Shown: piece by piece, positions 44,313 to 52,754 of the stretch
How the letters are laid out: each line of letters begins with the position of its first letter
How positions within the stretch are numbered: position 1 is the first letter of the stretch
Program-made: the position numbers and the translations under genes
Assembly: GCF_010500215.1 (NCBI RefSeq)
Contig: NZ_JAAGOY010000007.1
Location: 434,001-498,000, forward strand
From: Aliiroseovarius sp. PrR006
GTDB taxonomy: Bacteria; Pseudomonadota; Alphaproteobacteria; Rhodobacterales; Rhodobacteraceae
Length of the DNA stretch: 64,000 nt
Direction: 5' to 3'
The notes under the pieces: generated by a model
The model's database searches: none
What the model saw: only the letters and a program-made list of their open reading frames with translations
Told to the model about the DNA's origin: nothing

Positions 44313-44849
44313 GGGCGAGATTGGGTTGTCAGGTTAGTTAATGCAATTCAAGTAAAGTGAATTGGAATGAACCAAATTGTAGATCCCCAGAAGACGTAGC
44401 GGTCAGGGGGAAAGGTGCAATTTCGCACAATTACGTGGGATTTCGTCGAGTTTGGTGATGGTGACCGTGGAGTGACAAAGTGCGGGATTCACCCATACAT
44501 CATTGCTAGAAAACGGCTTATGGTTGCTATTAGGAATGATGCTCAAATTTGCGCTCGCGACATGTTTGTCGAGCATTTGTTGATTAGGGATTTTGGGATA
44601 TTCGAAATCACGCTTGCAGGGACCTTCGCACCTTCATGTGACAAACTTCGCCCCACTATCAACAGACTCTAGCATTCATCCTCAGACAACCATTTAAGAG
44701 ATCCCACCCCGCCCAGAGCTCTCCTGCCCTAAGCACGATTGCCGCCGATCAACGTCATTGCAAAAAGCATCAAGCTAATTGATAGTTTCAACATAGTTTT
44801 TTCAATTAGTGCCAATGCTATATCGAAAAGTTAAAGGCAATTTAGTGAT

Positions 44850-45959
44850 ATGAGAAGGAATTTAAACGCGAGAAAGGGTGATGGATCCAGCCATCGGCTT
44901 GCAGGTCCGAAGGTGTCAAGTGGTACGTTGATTTCCAATGGGCTGTTCCTTGCAGTCTTTGTTGGGATTTCCTTCGTTATGGACAGCTTTTTTATCCTTT
45001 ACGCCGCCCTTGCAATCATCGCCGTCGCCGCATTATTTCGGCTGATCCGTGGTCAACCTCTGGTGCCGCTTGCGGCGATTGGCACTGACTACTCCGACGA
45101 ATATCGCATCGAAGGTGATATGGTCACCGTTGAGAGAGAGGGTGAAGTCCTAACAGCACCTCTTGCCAGTTTCTCTGCGGTGCGATGGTGTGAAAAGACC
45201 GTCCAACGCGGCGCGTTGTCTGCGCATCGGCGCCGTCGACAAGATGTATTTCAGATACTGGAACTGGTTCATGAAACTGACAGCAACCGCAACGTAAACC
45301 TCTATACATCGCAAGAGGTTACGGGCATGCGCGGACGCTGGCAGGAGGCGGCGAAAACGTGCAATCTGCCGGCCATTCGGGATCTGGGAGATGGAAGAAC
45401 TGTGCGCCGCGAACCCGAAGATCTGGGAAAACCACTCCGGGATCTCGTCCTTCAAGGTGTGGTGAAAACAAACTTTAATCCCGATGCATCGCCTCCTCCA
45501 GGGACTCACTGGACGCTTGACGATGACGTTCTGTACACACACCTGCGACAAGCAGGCGCTCCCATTGTTGTGATCGCTGCGCCGATCCTGTTGTCTGCAG
45601 TCATTGTTGGGGTCATGGTCCCGGCTAACCCAATCAACACAGTGTTGGCATTGTCCATTCTGGTGGGCGTCCTTTCTCTATGGCTGTTGATCTCATTCTG
45701 GGTACGAGTCACGCCCGAAAGGCTAACTGTCGGTTGGGGTATCGGGCCGCTGCCACTATGGAGGCGTTCCATCGAACTAGCCAAAATCGAAGATGTCCTG
45801 ATTGGGACGGGGCTGTTGTCGTGGGCGAGTGTCATAATTGAAGGTGAGACCACCATGTTGCGGCTTGGACCTCTTTCCGATGAAAATGCCATTTGGCTAT
45901 CGGATTTTCTGATAGCCGCTGTTGCAACCGTGCCAGACACGGCTTCGAGAGATCGATAA
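44850..45959 (+). CDS. Unrecognised membrane protein with duplicated 2TM + beta-domain architecture
   Basis: Product of 369 residues from ATG 44850 (AAAGG upstream, spacing long). Two hydrophobic pairs, about 25-66 and 230-285, are each followed by a soluble stretch that looks beta-rich (YRIEGDMVTVEREGEVLTAPLASFSAVRW; VRVTPERLTVGWGIGPLPLWRRSIELAKIEDVLIG). The second type resembles the membrane-bound PH-like domains of bacteria, but I cannot confirm it. The middle has a Pro/Asp linker. The next gene encodes a protein with the same plan. I do not recognise a named family or function. Confidence 0.7.
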   Translation: MRRNLNARKGDGSSHRLAGPKVSSGTLISNGLFLAVFVGISFVMDSFFILYAALAIIAVAALFRLIRGQPLVPLAAIGTDYSDEYRIEGDMVTVEREGEVLTAPLASFSAVRWCEKTVQRGALSAHRRRRQDVFQILELVHETDSNRNVNLYTSQEVTGMRGRWQEAAKTCNLPAIRDLGDGRTVRREPEDLGKPLRDLVLQGVVKTNFNPDASPPPGTHWTLDDDVLYTHLRQAGAPIVVIAAPILLSAVIVGVMVPANPINTVLALSILVGVLSLWLLISFWVRVTPERLTVGWGIGPLPLWRRSIELAKIEDVLIGTGLLSWASVIIEGETTMLRLGPLSDENAIWLSDFLIAAVATVPDTASRDR

Positions 45960-46066
45960 ACAAAACGCCTATCTATCTTGGCCAACATCACATTAGGCAG
46001 TTGCAGACAAGCAAACATAGATATGCGGAACACGCATTAAGGCGCAGAATGCTGCCCTAGGAGGGG

Positions 46067-47107
46067 ATGGTGAAACACTCAGATTTCAGCAAGTTGCCAA
46101 TTACGATTTCATCCTCTGACCGGGTCGGATGCTTTCGAGTTCTGCATTTGTTGATCGGCACACCCGTAGCCCTGTTGGGTGTTTGGTCCCTCTATTGGGG
46201 GGACATGTCCGCAATTGTTGTTTTGGCTGGGGTGGTTGCGTTTTCGGGCACTTGCGAATTGCTCGGGTATTTCATCAATCGGCACACCGTTGTGGGCGAG
46301 TACACGATAACCCGCGACGGCGTGGCGGCCACCCGGGGACAAGAAATTTGGTTTGAACCTCTTGCTGCCTATTCAGGCATTGAATGGCGCGAGCGAGATC
46401 CCATTGGAGAAGGGATGACCGATTGGCGGGTTGACCTTCAACATGGCGCCCAAAGCAGCCGCTCTGTTTGCCTTTTGGAACCTGGACGACTTTCGCGCAA
46501 TCTGGATGCAGATCTACGAGCCTGGAACCAACTAAAAGATGTGCTGGATTTGGGTGGAACGCGCAGCAAGGTCTCTTCGTGGGACGATCCCGCGCAAGAA
46601 GTTGTCCCTGAAGACAAGACCAACGCGGCAGCAGAACAATCAATCAAAACGGAAAGTGAGAACCTCCCATGGATCAAAGCACGGCGCAGCATCGGGATCT
46701 GGGGGACATTGCCGATTTATTTTTTCGGATTGGTTCTGTCAATGAACTGGCGCCTAACCAATGGCGCAACAGAGGCGAGTCCGGCAACCGAAGACGGTTT
46801 GATCTTGGCGGCAAGCATCGGGTTCATCTTGATTGCAGCTTGGTCTCTGACCACCATAACTCTGCGACAGGATGGTCAGTGCCTTACAATGACCATATCT
46901 CTTTGGCGTGCCAAGTTCACTCAACACTCATTTGAACGGGATGAACTGAGTGATGTGTCGACCAGTTTCAGTGGGTTTGGGGTGGGGGTGATCACGTTGC
47001 ACTTTTCTGACAGCCCACCCGTGTCTGCATATATGGTTCGAAGCTCCGATGTCCGGCGAATGGCAAAGTGGCTAGACCCGATCCGCGTGAAAAACCAGAA
47101 GCGCTGA
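46067..47107 (+). CDS. Unrecognised membrane protein, architectural paralogue of 44850-45959
   Basis: Product of 346 residues. A strong GGAGGGG almost touches ATG 46067, so the next codon (GTG 46070) may be the real start. Two membrane pairs (about 25-70 and 210-265) each precede a beta-rich stretch (YTITRDGVAATRGQEIWFEPLAAYSGIEWRERD and LTMTISLWRAKFTQHSFERDELSDVSTSFSG). The first stretch aligns in pattern with the first of the upstream neighbour (R/T-D-G, E/L-A, S-x-x-W), suggesting old duplication. A Glu/Asn-rich linker divides the halves. No known family recognised. Confidence 0.7.
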   Translation: MVKHSDFSKLPITISSSDRVGCFRVLHLLIGTPVALLGVWSLYWGDMSAIVVLAGVVAFSGTCELLGYFINRHTVVGEYTITRDGVAATRGQEIWFEPLAAYSGIEWRERDPIGEGMTDWRVDLQHGAQSSRSVCLLEPGRLSRNLDADLRAWNQLKDVLDLGGTRSKVSSWDDPAQEVVPEDKTNAAAEQSIKTESENLPWIKARRSIGIWGTLPIYFFGLVLSMNWRLTNGATEASPATEDGLILAASIGFILIAAWSLTTITLRQDGQCLTMTISLWRAKFTQHSFERDELSDVSTSFSGFGVGVITLHFSDSPPVSAYMVRSSDVRRMAKWLDPIRVKNQKR

Positions 47108-47202
47108 CAAAGTGGTGATATTCATGCAACCAGTTAACTCGAGGAATAAATAGGACATTGAAGGTAACGGAAACGCACCTACCAGAACAAAGACAAGGGA
47201 TA

Positions 47203-47520
47203 ATGTCGCGGCATTGTCTTGAAAAATTCTTGCCTTGGTATCTGTTCTCCTGCGGGCTGCCATTTCTTCCCTATGTACTGAGTTTGATCATTCCCCATAG
47301 AAATTGGAATGACATCTGGTTTTGGGCCTCTTTACTGGTACTGGCGGGCTTGGCGGTCGCCTTTAACTTATTGATGGGAGGATTGCTGTTGTGGAATCTG
47401 CGCGGACCCAAAAGAGTGTATGTGGCGCTGGCATTTGCCTTCGGAGCTGTGTTCCCACTCATCGTCATCATTGCATCTTATAATTATGCTCCAATCCCGC
47501 CGGTAGAGGCGTTGGGATGA
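47203..47520 (+). CDS. Small three-helix membrane protein, unknown
   Basis: Product of 105 residues from ATG 47203 after AAGGGA; a TTG at 47158 would add 15 residues. Three hydrophobic helices with few charged residues (LPWYLFSCGLPFLPYVLSLI, WFWASLLVLAGLAVAFNLLM, VYVALAFAFGAVFPLIVIIA). It follows the two paralogues in the same direction with about 95 bases spacing. No function assigned. Confidence 0.6.
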   Translation: MSRHCLEKFLPWYLFSCGLPFLPYVLSLIIPHRNWNDIWFWASLLVLAGLAVAFNLLMGGLLLWNLRGPKRVYVALAFAFGAVFPLIVIIASYNYAPIPPVEALG

Positions 47521-47619
47521 AACTGCGGAACAAGCTTCTAATCTGCAACAAAGGATTCAGCTTTGCTCAAGTCGTGAGGGCAGAATGAGGAATATGCTGT
47601 GCCGAAAGGAAGTCCACAT

Positions 47620-48210
47620 ATGCCAATAAACGGGACAAAGTTAGTTCAGGGAATGGCCCTGGCTGCCCTGTCATGTTGTGCAACTGTTGGTATCGGAGGG
47701 TTCGCAGGAGCAATCAAGGCCGTCATCGGTTCCTACATGATTGATATCAGCCTCTTGGCTGTCTGGGTGCTGGCATCGGTCTCAGGGTATTTCTCCGGTC
47801 AAATACTGGATCGGATGGGGGCGACGCGGCCTGTGGCTTTTCGTGTGCTTGGCTTCGGCACCGGGGTAGTATTTCTGATCTCGATGTGGATGTGGTTCGG
47901 TCTCATGTTGCAGATACATCCCGCCGTCGAAGAACTGATCGGTACGGAAAACTTCTATTTTCCATGGGAAAACCCGATTGAGACATTTGAGGTGATAAGA
48001 GCCTATGTTGGTGCCGATGGTCTGCGCATGCAGTTGGTTCTTCTAACCTTTACCACCGCAGTTTTGACGAAGGTCTTTTATGTGGTCGCCGAATTTCCCG
48101 GCCTGTCCGGCGCGTGGCTTGTTGCCTTTTGGGTGATTGAATCTTTGGGAGCGTTTGCCTTGGCCTATCTAAACTGCACGGAGCAGAACAAGGATGAGGC
48201 TGTAATTTGA
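47620..48210 (+). CDS. Integral membrane protein, unknown
   Basis: Product of about 196 residues from ATG 47620 after AAAGGAAG; GTG 47599 is an alternative. Four to five hydrophobic helices, with a soluble loop in the middle (LIGTENFYFPWENPIETFEVIRAYVGADG). No family recognised. It continues the rightward run of membrane proteins. Confidence 0.6.
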   Translation: MPINGTKLVQGMALAALSCCATVGIGGFAGAIKAVIGSYMIDISLLAVWVLASVSGYFSGQILDRMGATRPVAFRVLGFGTGVVFLISMWMWFGLMLQIHPAVEELIGTENFYFPWENPIETFEVIRAYVGADGLRMQLVLLTFTTAVLTKVFYVVAEFPGLSGAWLVAFWVIESLGAFALAYLNCTEQNKDEAVI

Positions 48211-48285
48211 GATCTGCCCTGTACGATAAGGTGTTTTGCGATAATATTTGCGAACCCTTTCAATAGAATAGCAAAAGGAAATGGC

Positions 48286-48648
48286 GTGAAACATATTTCA
48301 AAATTGATATTACTCTGGGCTTTGATGATTGCGGCAACTGCATCGGCTGAAGCGCCATATGATGGAATTTACTACCCTGCCGGAGCGCAAGATTGGAGCT
48401 GCAACATTGCAGAACTTGGCGGCGATATTGGGGCTTTGGGCGTCGTTGACAGCGTTCTATATGGGCTTGAAAACACTTGCGACCTGGACAATCCGACGCA
48501 GATCCGCGACATGGAGGCAACCTTATATGACGCACATTGTTCCGGGGAAGGCTTTACTGACACCCACCGGCTGATGCTGATGACATCTGACAATGGGATA
48601 TACGTTATCCAAAACGGCTATGTTGTTGAATGGGAACTTTGCCGCTGA
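48286..48648 (+). CDS. Small secreted Cys-containing protein, unknown
   Basis: Product of 120 residues from GTG 48286 after AAAGGAAA. Signal peptide MKHISKLILLWALMIAATASA, then a compact acidic domain with four cysteines (CNIAELGG, ENTCDLDN, DAHCSGEG, ELCR), enough for two disulfides in the periplasm. It ends the rightward membrane-protein run. No family recognised. Confidence 0.65.
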   Translation: MKHISKLILLWALMIAATASAEAPYDGIYYPAGAQDWSCNIAELGGDIGALGVVDSVLYGLENTCDLDNPTQIRDMEATLYDAHCSGEGFTDTHRLMLMTSDNGIYVIQNGYVVEWELCR

Positions 48649-48689
48649 AGCCCTGAGCCATATTCAGGTGACTGGCAAGGTGGTCTACT

Positions 48690-49364
48690 TCAAATAATGA
48701 CCTGTCGCGGGCGTACCAAGGATGCCGGGGCCGTATCCGACCTTGTTGAAATGGCAAGCTGAGTATCTTCATCACTCCATTCCACATAAGGGATCCTGCC
48801 GGAAGACGTACGGGTTCCCGAGCATAATGTCCCACCGATCACATCAAGCTGTTCGCCGGATTGTTTGAAGCGCAGCAGACCCAAAAGCAGCCGCTCCATC
48901 AGCGTGATGGTCGGTACTTGATTGTGCTCGAGTTCCCTTTCCGCTTCGCAGCCTTCACGCACCCATATTGTATATGACCCGTGGTCAAAACGTCGATTTT
49001 GCAGATCCATTCCATCCAGTTCATCTCGTATTTCCGGATGCACCCAAACATCCATATTGCGTTTCAGAAGCGTGATTACTTGATGCAGGGTGATCTGTTC
49101 CGGAACGATGATCAAACGTTCAAACCCATCCACAAAGTCAGGGACAGCAAGATGTAATGGTTCACAGGGAATGCTAACGCTGCGACACAAGGCATCCCAT
49201 GCCTCAATTTGATCCGTAAGTGTACCCGGCGGGGCAGTCGCGGAAGAACTGAAACGTAAGAATACTGCGGCCTCTGCCGCGTTTATGATCCCATGGACAA
49301 GTTTGTTGCGCAGAAGTTGCACCTCGGCGGGCGTTGGTTTGAGACCATCATGAAAAAAGTGCAA
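48690..49364 (-). CDS. Hypothetical cytoplasmic protein (224 aa)
   Basis: Product of 224 residues, no signal or membrane helix, with mixed charge. It runs opposite to the membrane-protein cluster and converges with it. Sequence features (PEQITLHQVITLLKRNMDVWVHPE, GIINAAEAAVFLRFSSSA) match nothing I can name. The base composition is like the neighbouring accessory genes. Confidence 0.55.
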   Translation of the reverse strand: MHFFHDGLKPTPAEVQLLRNKLVHGIINAAEAAVFLRFSSSATAPPGTLTDQIEAWDALCRSVSIPCEPLHLAVPDFVDGFERLIIVPEQITLHQVITLLKRNMDVWVHPEIRDELDGMDLQNRRFDHGSYTIWVREGCEAERELEHNQVPTITLMERLLLGLLRFKQSGEQLDVIGGTLCSGTRTSSGRIPYVEWSDEDTQLAISTRSDTAPASLVRPRQVII

Positions 49365-49585
49365 TCTGAATCTCCAATAGCTGGCTGAATAAGACCAATA
49401 GGCAGGCAGTTCACCTCAATGATACCGGCTGCTGAGAACCAAGCAAGTAACGTGAAGTGTTCCGAACTAGAGGAGTGTTCACTCTGGATGCTTTAGTTGC
49501 GTTGATCGATGATGCGTTTCCTGAGAAACCCAAGGGCCCCAATCCGCCTTGCTATCCGACACGGCTACTACAAAGTTGATCTGGA

Positions 49586-49819
49586 TTGAATTATATCGGC
49601 CATCCCTTTCCCATACCAATCACTATCGAAGACCAGACACCAGTCACGGATGACGAACGCATCCGCGTGGAGTTTCTCTCCGGAACCACGCGCCCAGACC
49701 GGGATGAACTGGACGAACGGTTAGGTGTTTATTCGTGGACAAGAACACTGAAACCCGGCGCAACCGAGGAGGTGACTTTCGGATTTCGTGTCACATGGCC
49801 AAAAGGGATTTCCAGATAG
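49586..49819 (+). pseudogene. DUF4139-family protein, C-terminal fragment
   Basis: The 77 residues contain ITIEDQTPVTDDERIRVEFL, DELDERLGVYSWTRTLKPG and TEEVTFGFRVTWPKG, the C-terminal end of DUF4139 (mucoidy inhibitor-like) proteins, which are normally over 450 residues. No N-terminal part is found upstream. It ends at its natural C-terminal region. It is a leftover of a deleted gene. Confidence 0.7.
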
Positions 49820-49873
49820 CCGCCGAATGGAAATCTGAAAACGATAACGCATTAATTCCTTCCGAAGGTTGAG

Positions 49874-49939
49874 CTCTTGCTTGGCGTCTATGAAGCTCCG
49901 GATAGCTCCCCTGAAGTCAGCGACCGCCCAGAAACACTC
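49874..49939 (-). repeat. Second copy of the 66-bp element-associated repeat
   Basis: Matches 33436-33501 in the same orientation at roughly 75% identity. Here it lies just before the primase fragment. See the first copy. Confidence 0.6.
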
Positions 49940-49971
49940 ACAGAGATTTCAGCGTCAATACACTCAAACCA

Positions 49972-50700
49972 GAGTGCCGCGACCGGAAGGCCAAAAAGGC
50001 AGATGTCGCAAAAGTTGCCATGTTCCACGTCGACGTGGATGCTCCCAGTGACTTTGCATTGGCAAGACTGAAAGACTTCACGCCGAGGCCTTCGGTAATC
50101 GTCTTTTCAGGTGGCGGGTACCAAGCTTTCTGGCTCTTGGATGAGCCAATGAGTGATCTCAAGAAAGCTGAAGAAATCAACAAGGGTCTCGCGGAACGAC
50201 TTGGTGGAGACAACTGCCACAACGTTGACCGCATTATGCGCGTTCCCGGCTCCATTAATTGGCCGAATACAAAGAAACGGAGGGCCGGCCGCAAACCTGT
50301 TTTGGCCCATGTTCTCTGATTTTTCACGCAAGTATCCGCCCGCAGACTTCGCCAAGTTTCGAATTCCGACGGTACTGGAACCAATGGATACTGGAGGCCC
50401 GTCCAAGCCAATCACTCCAACGACCGTGGAGGATGTTGGCCTGCAGGTTGATGATCCTCTATATTCATTGATTATCAATGGCGATGAACTTGAAAGGTCA
50501 ATTGGTACCAAAGGCGCGGCATATCCATCTCGAAGCGAGGTTGTGTTCAAAGTCTCAATTGAACTTGTACGCCAAGGGTTTCCTCCAGAAATTGTTGCGG
50601 GGCTTCTGATAAACCCAGCCTACAAGATCTCTTCGTCGATAATAGAAACCCGTGATCCAAATGCATATGCCCGGCGACAGGCCATCCGGGCCTCTCAACG
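49972..50700 (+). pseudogene. RepB-type/phage primase domain, broken by frameshift
   Basis: From about 49972 one frame reads ECRDRKAKKADVAKVAMFHVDVDAP, then PSVIVFSGGGYQAFWLLDEP and NVDRIMRVPGSINWPN, the conserved core of RepB-like primases in small integrative elements. At about 50315 the reading shifts into another frame and continues SDFSRKYPPADF with the linker region through RDPNAYARRQAIRASQ. The N-terminus and helicase part are missing. The fragment ends exactly where ABC ATPase sequence begins on the other strand (about 50697), so a recombination joined the two. Confidence 0.72.
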
Positions 50701-50845
50701 TCGACTTTCCGCAACCGGACGGGCCGACGACAGCAACAAAGCCGCCTTCTTCCAGCGACATCTCTAACCCGTCGAGCACCGGCAATGGCCCCGTCGGGGT
50801 CTGATAGGCGTGGCGCACGCCTTCGATCTTAATCATCGGATACAT
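50697..50845 (-). pseudogene. ABC transporter ATPase (nitrate/taurine type), cut at Walker A
   Basis: The first about 50 residues (IKIEGVRHAYQTPTGPLPVLDGLEMSL, then GGFVAVVGPSGCGKST) are the start of an SsuB/TauB-type ATPase. Right after the Walker A Thr the sequence changes to the antisense of the primase fragment. The rest of the ATPase and any permease gene are gone. It lies downstream of the NMT1-type binding protein, so this transporter was destroyed by the insertion/deletion that made the junction. Confidence 0.75.
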
Positions 50846-50863
50846 GGATATGCTTTCAATGGT

Positions 50864-50892
50864 GGACCGCGCGAGGTGTCCCCGCGCGGTCC
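50864..50892 (-). other. Hairpin after the NMT1-type binding-protein gene
   Basis: A perfect 10-bp inverted repeat (GGACCGCGCG at 50864-50873, CGCGCGGTCC at 50883-50892) with a 9-base loop starts seven bases after the binding-protein stop codon. Now it probably acts as the effective transcript end for this gene. Confidence 0.6.
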
Positions 50893-50899
50893 GCTCCAG

Positions 50900-51904
50900 T
50901 CATTGCAGCGGAAAACCACCCTCTGGCAGGTATGCATCGGTGTAATACATTGCCGCGTCGGGGGCAGACTGGAATTCATAGGTCGTGGCGATCTGATCCA
51001 ACGCGCTTGCAAACCGCGCGCTATCCACGCCGCCCATGCCATTGGCCACCGTATAGTCGGTCACAACATTCGCATCGATCGTCAGCTGCAGGCGGCGTTG
51101 TTCCAACGCCGGATCGGCGGCGGGGTTGCGTTCCATCAGGCTGGTGATCGCCCCAGCTGGATCCGCGATGGCGTCCGTCCACCCTTTGGCAATCGCGCCC
51201 AGAAATCCTTTGATTTCCTCGGAATGTGCGGCGGCGTATTCTGTGTTCACGATGACCGCATTGCCATAAAGATCCACGCCGTAATCCGCCATCAGGATGG
51301 TCGAGATGTCGTCCTCGGGCACGTCCAGACGGACAAGGTTCAGGAAAGACGAGAAACTGAATCCGGTGATCGCGGCCACGTTGCCTTCTGCCAGCATGGG
51401 TTCGCGGGTCGGAAAGCCCACGGGCTCGACCGTGATCGAGGCCATGTCCAGACCGTTTTCAGCCGCAAAGATCGGGAATTGCGCCCAAGCGCCATCGGGG
51501 GGCGGTGCGCCAAGCACTTTGCCCGCAAGGTCAGCGGGCGCCTCAACCCCCAGAGATTTCCGGCCAATCACGGCAAAGGGCGGCTTGTCATAGATCATCA
51601 TCACAGCGGTCACCGGCGCGCCGGGGTTCTGATCCAGAAACTTGATCAAGCTATTGATGTCTGCAAAGCCGACCGGAAAAGCACCGGTAGCCACCTTTGG
51701 GATCGCATCCAGCGATCCGGATCCGGCAGAGATTTCCACCGACAGGTCAACCTCGGCGAAATAGCCTTTGTCGATCGCGACGAAATAGGGGGCAGCAGGG
51801 CCTTCGAATTTCCAATCCAACGCAAACGGAAGGGGCGTCTCGGCTTGAGCAGTGGCGCTTAAGACTAAGCTTGCGCCGATGGCAGCAACAGTTCTTAGAA
51901 ACAC
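50900..51904 (-). CDS. NMT1/THI5-like ABC transporter substrate-binding protein (orphaned)
   Basis: Periplasmic binding protein of 334 residues. GTG at 51904 was chosen for the AGGAGATC site just upstream. Signal peptide MFLRTVAAIGASLVLSATAQA. Mature sequence ETPLPFALDWKFEGPAAPYFVAIDKGYFAEVDLSVEISAGSGS is the NMT1/SsuA-like fold (nitrate, taurine, pyrimidine precursors). The neighbouring ATPase is truncated, so the importer cannot work unless another ATPase/permease serves it. It lies 151 bases downstream of urtE in the same direction, perhaps once a nitrogen-related transporter. Confidence 0.85.
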   Translation of the reverse strand: MFLRTVAAIGASLVLSATAQAETPLPFALDWKFEGPAAPYFVAIDKGYFAEVDLSVEISAGSGSLDAIPKVATGAFPVGFADINSLIKFLDQNPGAPVTAVMMIYDKPPFAVIGRKSLGVEAPADLAGKVLGAPPPDGAWAQFPIFAAENGLDMASITVEPVGFPTREPMLAEGNVAAITGFSFSSFLNLVRLDVPEDDISTILMADYGVDLYGNAVIVNTEYAAAHSEEIKGFLGAIAKGWTDAIADPAGAITSLMERNPAADPALEQRRLQLTIDANVVTDYTVANGMGGVDSARFASALDQIATTYEFQSAPDAAMYYTDAYLPEGGFPLQ

Positions 51905-52055
51905 ATTGATCTCCTGTGATTTCACAAAGGGTTTTGCCCATTGTTGGACATCCAAGATCAGGGTCCAGACGCGCCCCATTGTTTTTGGACCGATTGGTAA
52001 AAAAACATTGTAAACGACGCATTTGCAACGGGTTTGCCTGTTGATTGAGCAGAGC

Positions 52056-52751
52056 TTAGACGGACACTTGCGGCAACAGTTCCTCGCGCGTTGTGTCGGA
52101 TTTACGGCCCGAGAACACGACCTCTCCGCGACGTAAGACAACGATGCTGTCAGCAAGGTCGTAGGCAAAGTCGAAATACTGTTCGACAAGCACGATCGCC
52201 ATGTCCCCTTTGCCCCGCAACAGGCGAATGACCTCGCCGATCTGCTGGATGATATTGGGCTGGATGCCTTCGGTCGGTTCATCCAGCAACAGAAGCTTCG
52301 GACGGGTGATGATTGCCCGCGCGATGGCCAGTTGCTGCTGTTGCCCGCCGGACAGATCGCCGCCGCGCCGGTCCAAAAAATCCTTGAGGATCGGGAACAA
52401 GTCGAACACCTCGTCCGGGATGCGATGATCAGCGGCGGGCAGGCACGAAAACCCAGTTTCCAGGTTTTCGCGAACTGTCAGAAGCGGAAAGATCTCGCGC
52501 CCCTGAGGCACCACGGCGACGCCTTTCTTGGCCAACGCATGGGCGGGCATCGGCGGCAGGTTTTCCCCATCCAGAACCATGCGGCCGCCAGACCGGGCAT
52601 GCATCCCGCAAATCGCGCGGATAAGGCTGGTTTTACCCACACCGTTGGTGCCCATGACGCAGGTGACAGCCCCAGCCTGCGCGTCCAAGGACACGCCGTG
52701 CAGGATTTGCGAGTGGCCATAATGCAGCGTGAAATCTTCGATATTCAACAT
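52056..52751 (-). CDS. urtE: Urea ABC transporter ATP-binding protein UrtE
   Basis: ATPase of 231 residues: Walker A GTNGVGKTSLIRA, signature LSGGQQQQLAIARAI, Walker B LLLLDEPTEGIQPNIIQQIGEVI, the last being the usual UrtE wording. It is the last gene of the leftward urea importer operon, four bases after urtD. With UrtD it powers high-affinity urea uptake. Confidence 0.93.
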   Translation of the reverse strand: MLNIEDFTLHYGHSQILHGVSLDAQAGAVTCVMGTNGVGKTSLIRAICGMHARSGGRMVLDGENLPPMPAHALAKKGVAVVPQGREIFPLLTVRENLETGFSCLPAADHRIPDEVFDLFPILKDFLDRRGGDLSGGQQQQLAIARAIITRPKLLLLDEPTEGIQPNIIQQIGEVIRLLRGKGDMAIVLVEQYFDFAYDLADSIVVLRRGEVVFSGRKSDTTREELLPQVSV

Positions 52752-52754
52752 AGT

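Larger units (their letters stand above)
43734..44849. other. Gene-poor boundary region
   Basis: About 1.1 kb without a confident gene. It contains the right copy of the 102-bp repeat and the tRNA-Ala fragment. A minus-strand frame at 43852-44046 and a plus-strand frame at 44415-44672 have no known relatives. The part after 44315 is AT-rich compared with the flanking operons. Confidence 0.5.

Noticed and set aside
44415-44672. 85-residue plus-strand frame in the gap after the tRNA fragment
   Set aside because: No relatives recognised, no ribosome site of note; kept only as part of the gap description.
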